Shown one piece after another: positions 56,502-64,000 of a stretch of 64,000 bases of DNA. Numbering within the stretch: position 1 is the first letter of the stretch; each line of letters starts with the position of its first letter. Source of the DNA: Sipunculus nudus (lineage: Eukaryota > Annelida > Sipuncula > Golfingiida > Sipunculidae); NCBI GenBank assembly GCA_026874595.1, contig CM049309.1, forward strand, positions 22,429,033-22,493,032, written 5' to 3'. A model generated the notes under the pieces. The model did not search any database, had not been told where the DNA came from, and was given only the letters and a program-made list of their open reading frames with translations. Made by a program: the position numbers and the translations under genes.

Positions 56502-56708
56502 TTAAAATTTCGAAGAATATCTATAAATTCTGCAATTATCGGAAAGTCCACAAAATGACTCACAGTCTTTCGTGTCCGCTGGAATTTTTCTCTCTTTTCC
56601 TCCTCGGCTCTTAACACAGCCCCTATTTATAACTTTTTCATCCGAAAATACTAGAAAAAGGAAAATCCCAAAGAACAATACACACGTTAAAGGACAGACT
56701 TGAAACAT
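56502..56708 (-). CDS. Short ORF with signal peptide and four cysteines, possible PAN/Apple-like first exon
   Basis: ATG at 56,708 follows an acceptor-like TTCTTTGTTCTAG. The 68-codon frame begins with a strong signal-peptide-like segment (CVLFFGIFLFLVFS, residues 9-22). The mature part has Cys at 31, 49, 53 and 59, and includes DCESFCGLSDNCRIYRYS (48-65), similar to the Cxx(x)C...CxxFxY pattern of PAN/Apple adhesion modules. If spliced, a very strong donor GACT|GTGAGT lies inside this motif, which would remove it; if unspliced it would be a small secreted peptide. Chance cannot be excluded at this length. Confidence 0.3.
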   Translation of the reverse strand: MFQVCPLTCVLFFGIFLFLVFSDEKVINRGCVKSRGGKERKIPADTKDCESFCGLSDNCRIYRYSSKF

Positions 56709-57369
56709 CTAGAACAAAGAACGCTGTGTTTCTAGCAAGGGGTTCAACCCAGGAGGTTTAATGACAAAACCTAATACTAGGTCCCTATTTCCGAAAAAAA
56801 AGAGGGGGGTTTGGGTGGGTTCGCGGTTTTCCAAGCCTCAAAGTTGGTCTGATACGATTTAAAGAAAGGTTGCTGCTGAAAAGGGGAACGGACCCCCCGG
56901 ACTCCCCTTTTGGTCCGCTTCTGCTACTAATGAGGTTCGCAAATAACATTTCTTTCTTCAGAAACAGTCTCCAGACCTTAAAACGTACATTTAATTAATC
57001 TTTCATGTCATACTCCACATCAACCTTTTCTTTAAACGCCCAACAATAGTAACCATTCAAAGATCATCGAGAACCTGAGTGGCCCCAAGTCCCATTCCGG
57101 TTCGCAAATGTAAACATCATCACTGACCAGGTCTTCTAGGTCAACAAACCGGTGTATTCTTGCCACGAGCACAGAGATTTTATTACTAAAATGACCCAAC
57201 ATTCCTCCTTTCAGTTTATACATCTCCCCAACCCCAGTAAAATGCACGGTATACCGGGTTTATTTGTCAGCTATACATAATTGGTGTCCCATTGGTGTGA
57301 CGCATCTTTGAAAGCTTTCGTGTTCACATGAACGGTGACACCATCTATATATTAGTTCTTGCACAGGGT
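56709..57369. other. Mixed sequence with a coding-like patch on the minus strand
   Basis: A GC-richer segment at 57,032-57,247 (minus) has a 71-codon frame with VARIHRFVDLEDLVSDDVYICEPEWDLGPLRF, which looks like real protein (balanced composition, no repeats), but I cannot identify the family or find splice sites that define it. A GC-rich dispersed-repeat piece (GGTCCGTTCC / GGACC-type words) lies at 56,790-56,940. Confidence 0.35.
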
Positions 57370-58060
57370 ACATCCGTGCACAATATCTGGGGAGAGGTTT
57401 GACTCATCGGTCTGAAATGTTGCCTGTCCAAAGATTATTAATAACTTTCTCTATAAAAAACTGGTCGTGGCCTTAAAACAGTGTTTGTGTATGTTATATG
57501 TTTGTGTATGTTTGTGTATGTTCACATATCTCAGATGTGGTATAACACAGCAGGTTGAAATTTCGGATTGCTGCCTCATAAACAAGACTGGTGTTGCCAC
57601 CTACAATTGTTTTTGAGTAGTGAACTCCATGCACATATCTCGGAAGCGGTTTGACATATAAAACTTTTTCCAATACAGTACTGGTGGTACCACCTACATT
57701 TTGTTTAAGAGTGGCATGCATCTGTGCATCTATTTTGGATGAAAAGCACACATATCTCAGGAGTACTTTAATGTAGTGGCCTAAAATATTGCGCGTCCAA
57801 ACCTTTTGAATAGCTTTCTGATACATAAGACTGGTGGCGACACCTTTAGTCCATGCACCTGTCTCAGGAGTGGTTTGACGTATTTGTCAGAATGTGTCAT
57901 GTCCATAGATCTTGGATTGCTTAAATTCGTGAGACAGTGTGGTACCACGTTTTCTTTTTATTTAGTGGACTACATCCAACCACGTATCTCAGGAATAGTT
58001 GGTAGCCTTGAGTAGGTTTATCTTGTACAAAAGACTGGTGGGGCCGCCCATACTAATTTT
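57370..58060 (-). repeat. Degenerate tandem repeat, same family as 46,430-47,240 in opposite orientation
   Basis: Units begin with CACATATCTCAGGAGTGGTTTGAC-like words at about 57,380, 57,522, 57,629, 57,750, 57,852 and 57,975, and end with AAGACTGGTGGxxCCACCT-like words. Read in reverse complement they match the AGGTGG, TGAAATTT and TCTCAGGAGTGG words of 46,430-47,240. The period is about 100-140 bp. Frames through it are artefacts. Confidence 0.65.
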
Positions 58061-58462
58061 ACATGATATCAATCCTTGCTTCTATTTTGATTGAGAATCA
58101 CTCAAGGTCATTTTCATAAATATTAGTAACCATTATATCAGTAGATAGCGGTCACAAGAAAGACCTATTTAAAGGTTGCATTGGTAAAGTCATGAATACT
58201 TTGGCATCTATGGTGCTAGAAATTCAATATCGCAAAACACATAAGGAGACATTAAGTGCCTCACTTAGTTCATGCCTATCTGATTCGATCAATACACAGT
58301 CTCTTTCATATAATGTTCTAATTTTTAAGCAGTCAATCTTAATTTGTCGGTAAAAAGTGTTTTATTTTAATAGAAATAAACAAACACTATATAAATAAGG
58401 GATACGATGAGTAGGACCAGACCTTTTCTCTGCACCTTTCTGTTGACAATATGCTTGTTTAC
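58061..58462. other. AT-rich sequence, intron-like
   Basis: No repeat or ORF with coding signature is present. On the minus strand this lies downstream of the donor at 58,462 and would be intron. Confidence 0.45.
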
Positions 58463-58598
58463 CTGCTAACTGTACTTGCTGAACCGAGCGTGACATCATC
58501 TCTGTGCATGGAGAATAGGTGTGAGACCTTTCAATAGTCATCCCTCCAAACTTGCGACATCTATTGGCGGCTACTGACACTAATGGTTCGGGTCCGTT
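58463..58598 (-). CDS. Well-bounded internal coding exon of an unidentified gene
   Basis: On the minus strand, CTCTTTTTCTTTGACAG (a strong acceptor ending at 58,599) is followed by an open frame NGPEPLVSVAANRCRKFGG, then MTIERSHTYSPCTEMMSRS and VQQVQLA. A donor GCAG|GTAAAC follows (GT at 58,462-58,461). The exon is 136 nt, phase 0 in and phase 1 out, about 50% GC with CpGs against AT-rich flanks. The protein is hydrophilic with two Cys and no low complexity. I do not recognise the family and find no partner exon of matching phase within the window, so the gene likely extends beyond long introns or carries further short exons I missed. Confidence 0.55.
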
Positions 58599-59634
58599 CT
58601 GTCAAAGAAAAAGAGGCTAATTCTTGGTTTATACATACTTATTTCTTTTGGATTGTACAAATAGCGCTTAAGCGCTAATATAAGTACCCTGAAAGCAATT
58701 ATTTTCTTATCATTAAAGGTGCGGTTTCTTACTGTGTCCGTGACATGTATCTGCTTTTATTTAACAAATTCCGCAATGCTTGCTCAAAGGACCCGAAACC
58801 AGCAGAAGACCGATACGTATAATGTCTATTTTGTGGTGTTTATTTTGTCTGGTAACACTGTATGGGCTAAGGTTTAACATTTTTACATTGCTTTTCGCGT
58901 AAGGTATAAAGGGCTTGTTTAATAGAACGCTGTAATCTGAAACAGTTAAATGTTATGTGCTAAAAATTGGAACTAATTACTATACATGTTTTAAGAGTTG
59001 CCGTGTATGTAACCCCCCCCCCACACACACACACACAAGTATGGTCCATCCCAAAACCAAAACAAGTTCAAGGTCATAAACAGGATAAATTTCCCCATCC
59101 GTATTGTCAGGGTAGAACAACAACATTTTACCTTTGTCTGCAAGGTGATTGTGTTGGATTGTTTAGTCCCGTACGTATTTTGGAGATATAAGAAAACTTA
59201 TACTTTAAAGCTACATTTCTCAAAACTTAAATATGTGGGATGGGTCACTCTTGTTCTAAGTATATATATATATACTTCGAAAGCTCTTGTGTTAATAAAC
59301 AAGTTATTCTATCTAAAAGGCGTCAACCTTTATCTTTACCTTCGTTTCTACTACAGACTGACACAGGTACACCACTTATAATATATATATATATATATGA
59401 CTGACCCTGTATATACTGTATATACGCTGTGGCGGTATTGCTTATTTACCGCGCTGCCCCTGTGTTTTGTTGTTGTGATTGAATAATTTTGTATACATGA
59501 CCTAATTTTAACTCGTGACTGTCCAAGATAAAGGATCCCCAAAAGTTTACATAATTCAAATATTATGACCGCGTGTTTTTTAGGACTGTCATCACGTGTA
59601 TATGGTTTAACGGAGTTTTTCCGTCCTTGTTGAT
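58599..59634. other. AT-rich sequence, intron-like; short C, CA and TA tracts
   Basis: A (C)9 then (CA)n tract lies at about 59,012-59,037, and a short TA run at 59,380-59,398. No exon was recognised. Confidence 0.4.
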
Positions 59635-59796
59635 GAGTTTAACCAGACTTAATGATTAATGACATGGAGTTTAACCAGACATAATGATTGATGACATGGA
59701 GTTTAACCAGACATAATGATTAATGACATGGAGTTTAACAGACATAATGATTAATGACATGGAGTTTAACCAGACATAATGATTAATGACATGGAT
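59635..59796 (+). repeat. 32-bp minisatellite, five copies
   Basis: The unit GAGTTTAACCAGACATAATG plus ATTAATGACATG repeats five times with almost no divergence: one T/A change in copy 1, one A/G change in copy 2 and a single-base deletion in copy 4. The low divergence marks it as recent and probably polymorphic in copy number. It contains the homeodomain-like core ATTAAT once per unit. Confidence 0.95.
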
Positions 59797-60267
59797 TCAC
59801 TTCTTGCCGTCACTTAATTTGTTTTATCTGTATATGGTTTATATCTATACTAGCCGTCACTTTGTTTCTTCTGTATATTTTATATTGATTTAGGTGTTGA
59901 GACGGTGAGAGACCCAGCCTCTCTTTTGACAAAGCGCGCAGAGGTCACATAGTCCGACTGACAGTCACAGCACTGTTTCATGTGGTCGTTCACCCTACCC
60001 GTGTTGTTTATTTATACCCGTACGTAAATAAAATTGAGGAGGTAGTTCCTAACAATAACAGGAGCTGTGATGAGCACGGCTACCTATACGGCTCACATGA
60101 ACATATGCTTAACTTTTCGGAAACACAAAGCTATATTTTATAACACAATAAGTATATACATGTATACATGTTTCCACACTAGTTTATAATAAATAAATGT
60201 CCGCATTTATGACAATTTGACGTTTAAGAGCGTCTAATAGATGCGCTTGTAATACATAAACAGTGAC

Positions 60268-60405
60268 GGATCCAAAGGGGGCGGGGGGGGGGGAGTGGGG
60301 GGGGGGCGGTCAAGGAGGTCCGGATCTCCTCCTTTTGAGCCGCATCCAACTAACCTTTTATGGAGGGGGGGGGGGGGGTATCTGGCCTGGACCCCCCTTT
60401 GGATC
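60268..60405. repeat. Poly-G foldback element
   Basis: Perfect 13-bp arms, GATCCAAAGGGGG (60,269-60,281) and its inverse (60,393-60,405), enclose about 111 bp. That interior contains two long G tracts (around 60,283-60,306 with interruptions, and 60,365-60,378) and a GGATCTCCTCCTTTTGAGCC core. It resembles the GC-rich words at 11,840-12,110, 12,530-12,590 and 56,790-56,940. It is probably a short foldback/MITE-like repeat. No target duplication was recognised. Confidence 0.55.
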
Positions 60406-60769
60406 ATGCGACGTTATTTTGTAGGCTTCTTATTAGTCTTTTTGTTGTACCCTTCCATTTCCAAAATCCTGGATCCCTCCCTGATCAATCAGTTTTCAAA
60501 ATATCATCCGAGTGGCCTGGACTTTGACTTGGACTTGAATTGTGTAAACCTGATCACATCACTGCTTTATATAATCGGCTTCTAAAATTGTTGTGTGTGT
60601 TTGTTTTTGTACTTGTTATAGGTGCGCTATTTTTCTAATTTTGTTTATAATGAGTCCCTGTGTGTGAAGGCTTCGGTGGCCATGTCTTACTCGATATATT
60701 CAAATGTTCATCCACATAACTCGAGTGTATTTGTGTCTTTGTGTTCATTATGATATGCATATGGGTCAT

Positions 60770-61000
60770 GTTGTGGTAATGGTTAGGGCGCTGAAATTAT
60801 AACAGCAATGTTGTATGTCCGAGTCCCGACCAGAACGTACGCTAAGACTCCTGGCCAAAGTCTTTACCACAAGGGTGTGCCCTCTCCACCCAGCAGTGAA
60901 TGGGTACTGGTCATGTGCAGCAGGCAAATATAGAAAGAATAACCGTATAGCGCTTTTTAAGGTTGCATGGGTTCTTGGCAAAACAGGGAGCCTAGAAAAG
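60770..61000 (+). mobile_element. tRNA-derived SINE
   Basis: The pol III promoter boxes of a tRNA-like head are recognisable. The A box is GTGGTAATGGTTAGG (60,773-60,787) and the B box is GTCCGAGTCCCG (about 60,817-60,828), at normal tRNA spacing. The body contains CTCTCCACCCAGCAGTGAATGGGTACTGG, a segment I associate with lophotrochozoan SINE families. The element runs into a (TA)n tract at 61,001-61,042, which may be its tail or target. Box mismatches show it is an old copy. Confidence 0.7.

Positions 61001-61042
<42 letters not shown>
61001..61042. repeat. (TA)n microsatellite at SINE 3' end
   Basis: TA units with TG and TT interruptions lie immediately after the SINE body. Confidence 0.9.
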
Positions 61043-61048
<6 letters not shown>

Positions 61049-61287
61049 ACAAGAATTAAATATGCCAAAAGATCAGGAACGCAAAGTGTTAAGTAGGATG
61101 ATACTGACTTCATGATATCAGACAATTAACACGCTGCGTTATTTTTTTATGTTTATTTTCACAAAGTCGTCCTTTTTATGCTTTCTGTGAGCTTGTTATG
61201 CTAAATTCGTTATTTTGACAATGTTGTAATCTGTAGGAGCGGTATTTGTTGGTTTACCGTGTATTGAGTCCCTGTGTGTGACGGCCC

Positions 61288-61303
61288 GGGGGGGGGGGGG
61301 GGG
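61288..61303 (+). repeat. Poly-G tract, 16 G
   Basis: The run is preceded by TGAGTCCCTGTGTGTGACGGCCC, a word also present at 60,650-60,670 without the G run (TGAGTCCCTGTGTGTGAAGGC). The two sites are paralogous flanks around the SINE. Confidence 0.9.
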
Positions 61304-62008
61304 CGGCATGTTTAACTCCATATACTCCGCCTCCACCTTCACTTTGCCGTCTTCCTCGTTATCGGCGGTACTTTCATCATTAGCCTCATACTCTCAAGGT
61401 ATTTTTTTAATAAAGTCACTATATTACCTCATCTAGCTATATGTAACCAGTTTTTATACTTTTCATTAATGTCAACTTTACAAAAAACTTTACACTAAAA
61501 AAAAACTTTCCACCTCCCATGCACATGTTGGTGCAGACTTATTGTATTTCATTCATGCATTTTCGTCGTTGTGTCTATCATCATATGATGTACTAGTAAG
61601 AATTATAAATAAAAAAATTGTGTTACAGGCTGTCGAAGGTTGTCCTGATAGCACTTCATACTTTCACTACTTATATATTGAAATAGTCTTAATTGATTGC
61701 TTCGTAAAAGGATTTTGTTAAAAATGTTATGTTAATATTTTTGATTATTGGAATATTTGACTGGACAATTTATCCTATTGGTAAGCTTCAATATAAGGTA
61801 ACACTTGTACTTCAGTGTGCTCTTCATTTTGAACAAAGGCAAGAAAGGACAAGAGAAAACCAGATCTCATAAGGGAAAGGTATCAACAACAGAAACAGTT
61901 CATTTTTCCTTATAAGTGTACACTTATAAGCAAGTCATATACAGATGGGTTAACCGGAAGGTTGCTGCAAAGACGGACCATAACGATTGTTTATATATAG
62001 ACGGCCAC

Positions 62009-62077
<69 letters not shown>

Positions 62078-62733
62078 GCAGTGGGAAAACTATAAAGTAT
62101 ATATATATAAATATGTTGCGCGCCATCTGCCGATGATCTCAAGACTCTCATCGGATATTGGGCCGCCCATCTCAAGACCCATTTACTGATCTCCAGTATC
62201 TAGGAATGAGATTTGGGGGATTAGTGAGCTCCGATTACCGATGTCGGTGACTGGTTCATAACCTTCTTAATCAGGCCCATTTACGATCTTCAATGTCTGG
62301 GGGTTAAGTTTCAAAGGCCCATCTGCTTGTGATCATATAGATAAACTGATATTAATAACAGATATACATTAATATATTATGAATATATTAAATATTACTA
62401 TATCATGAATATATAAAATTTTACTATTTTACATACTTTATATACCGTCACATTATATATATGATATTCTTTTATTATTTCAAGTATAAGAGACAACTAT
62501 TTAAACCTTTTGTCATACACATATCTGTTTTGTTCACATAATTCAATCAAATTTAAACACCAACCAGTTAAAAAAAAATTCTCAAAAAAACATACAGAAG
62601 AGGCACTAGAAATTTTTTAAGGCTGATGATCTATGAATCAGTGATATACTGCTTTGACAACATGCTAATTTATATCAATATCAATGAAAATCATCAAGAG
62701 TGGAACTTTTTTTTAATTTCAACTTGATTTCAG
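61304..62733. other. Mostly AT-rich; short duplicated segment
   Basis: The segment 62,110-62,330 is less AT-rich and contains two similar words about 98 bp apart (CCCATTTACTGATCTCCAGTATCT at 62,177 and CCCATTTACGATCTTCAATGTCT at 62,276), i.e. a small degenerate tandem duplication. No gene was recognised. Confidence 0.45.
62007..62077. repeat. Compound (CA)n(TA)n microsatellite
   Basis: About 14 CA units (62,007-62,035) pass into TA units with one CA interruption. Confidence 0.95.
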
Positions 62734-62784
62734 CTATCAGTCATCGTGTTTATTGTGGCTGTCAAGAGGGAAATTTACCAAAAG
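62734..62784 (+). CDS. Candidate 51-bp mini-exon encoding the end of a membrane helix
   Basis: The acceptor TTTCAACTTGATTTCAG ends at 62,733 and the donor CAAAAG|GTTTGT starts at 62,785. In phase 0 it reads LSVIVFIVAVKREIYQK, i.e. a hydrophobic run followed by positive charges, as at the cytosolic end of a transmembrane segment. A second frame (phase 1 in, 2 out) is also open. The exon is short, so the evidence is weak without its partner at 63,336. Confidence 0.3.
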
Positions 62785-63335
62785 GTTTGTTTTTACCTGT
62801 ACAGGTAACTCACCAACCGTTATAATGTTCAATATCCAGGAAAAAATTCCAGTTATATCATGCATCTCCTGTGTCATATGCTATGAATTCTTATACGTAT
62901 AATCATAGAGCAGACCTTACTAAGTATATCCCAATCACCTAATAAAATAGTGCGCATGCTAACCCTGTTTAAGCATAATGAATATGTAATTGTAAAATTT
63001 AACAAAGTCTCATACTCAGCAATACCAATAGTTTCCTCTGCTAAATTCCAATCATTCGAGCAAGAGTCACTATTTTATAAACTTAAACCCTCAAGCTAGG
63101 ATAAAAAATGTACCTAGAGAAAAAGAAACTCAATGAACAGTTATCCTTCCACATAAACTTATTTCTACTTGAGACAGTTAAAAAAAAAATATATTGAATT
63201 TGATATCAACTTCATATTCATTCTTATTATTTTTTAAATATCATATTTGCATACACAATACAATGAGAGCTCTGTCATCAAAGATAGAAAAAATATTAAT
63301 ACATTTTACATCATCTATTTATTTTCTCATTTCAG

Positions 63336-63380
63336 AAGAGGTCCAATTTTTTTAAAAACTTCATTGGTGACCATTTATAA
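63336..63380 (+). CDS. Candidate terminal exon, partner of 62,734-62,784
   Basis: The acceptor TATTTTCTCATTTCAG ends at 63,335. In phase 0 the frame is KRSNFFKNFIGDHL and stop (63,378-63,380), joining the mini-exon without a phase break into a TM end plus short basic tail. An AATAAA at 63,459-63,464 lies 79 bp downstream. The alternative frame stays open to 63,450 and also fits phase 2, so the reading is not settled. Confidence 0.3.
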   Translation, partial: KRSNFFKNFIGDHL

Positions 63381-63458
63381 CATGATGAACTTAACATGGA
63401 TCAGACGATGTGCACAAAGTGTAAACTGGATCCTTTTATCAGTTTTTTAGCACATTTT

Positions 63459-63464
63459 AATAAA
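63459..63464 (+). promoter_or_regulatory. Candidate polyadenylation signal AATAAA
   Basis: A canonical hexamer lies 79 bp after the stop of the candidate terminal exon at 63,336-63,380. Its spacing fits a short 3' UTR, but AATAAA is frequent in such AT-rich DNA. Confidence 0.3.
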
Positions 63465-64000
63465 ATGTCATTGACAGGAAAACTGATTTCATGCCAGCTG
63501 CATACATAACGTTATATATATATCAAGAATATAGGTCCCGGTCAACCATGATTTCCACTAACACAGCCATTTTATTTATAATGATTGTTTTCATTAAAAA
63601 TAGGAGTAATACAAGATATGAACCTTTGAAAAAGTAGATTCTTTTTATTCAACAAGGGGAATAAAATGATCGTTCTTCCAGTTTTAACCGTGATTATTAA
63701 AACCGTTGTCTGTCGAAACGAATTGATAATATCAACTTCAGTGACCTCAGCAAAACTATTACAGTTTATGTTTAGCTGGCACTACTGCTTTACAATGTAG
63801 GCTACAAACGGTTAACCAGTGTGGACATTTTACCAAATTGTCTTACATGTTCTTTATGTGGATTCTGATATTGTTTGTAGTTTGTATTGATGCTGGTGAA
63901 CCGTATTCAATCCCTCATGGATTCTTTATTACAAACATGGTTACTTTTTTATTTATTTTTTAAATAACAGTGGAGATTATGTTTTATTTATGTCAGTGTA
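63465..64000. other. AT-rich sequence to the window end, nothing recognised
   Basis: No ORF, repeat edge or exon candidate stands out in the last 530 bp. Confidence 0.5.

Noticed and set aside
60773-60830. Possible functional tRNA gene
   Set aside because: A and B boxes are present but the acceptor and anticodon stems do not pair, and the sequence continues into a SINE body and TA tail.

Overview
This is AT-rich, repeat-dominated animal genomic DNA. It has no operons and no rRNA or CRISPR. Spliced coding signals are few and are scattered among decayed LINE retrotransposons, satellites and microsatellites. Several features suggest a lophotrochozoan, most likely a mollusc: the dispersed repeat ending near 53,660 (ACGGACAAAGGTC, then CTATAGCTC, then TGAGCTAC), the satellite built on AGGTCAAAGGTCAAGGTCA, a tRNA-derived SINE with a CACCCAGCAGTGAATGGGTAC body, and very long TA, CT/GA and poly-G tracts. 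The species cannot be named from sequence alone.

Layout. 1-21,600 is a mosaic of degenerate polypyrimidine/polypurine arrays. They run CT at 1,025-2,142, 5,695-6,960, 8,420-10,400 and 20,565-21,610, and GA at 13,640-14,450, 14,790-17,320 and 19,250-20,560. They are interrupted by a 3.5-kb insertion (2,143-5,660) carrying a 289-bp satellite with nuclear-receptor-like half sites, and by two + strand L1/Tx1-type reverse-transcriptase relics (about 12,870 and 17,590). 21,690-26,340 is a 1.1-kb-unit tandem array studded with a GGCGACA motif, ending in a cluster that includes inverted copies. A probable 3'-terminal coding exon lies at 27,635-27,775, followed by a pogo/Tigger-like MITE with 20-bp TIRs and TA target sites (28,329-29,607). 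Two related L1/Tx1-like ORF2 relics on the minus strand (30,318-32,100 and 38,290-39,595) flank the best gene in the window: a three-exon NNMT/PNMT/INMT-family methyltransferase on the minus strand (33,885-35,688). An L1-type ORF1 relic (37,437-38,109, +) and a 5'-truncated CR1/L2-like LINE (40,245-42,775, -) follow. 46,430-47,240 and 57,370-58,060 hold one degenerate repeat family in opposite orientations. 50,670-52,460 is a tandem array whose units carry CTCF-like GCAGCGCCCCCTGGCG sites. From 56,500 on there are isolated exon candidates: a short secreted Cys-containing ORF (-), a well-bounded 136-bp internal exon (-) and a possible TM-tail 3' gene end (+). A 32-bp minisatellite, a poly-G foldback element and a SINE also lie there.

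No set of genes forms a pathway here. The only gene with a recognisable function is the methyltransferase. Its SAM-binding loop and active-site segment differ from vertebrate NNMT, so its substrate, or whether it is active at all, is open. Many apparent ORFs are low-complexity translations of CT/GA arrays or run through satellites, and are not annotated as genes.
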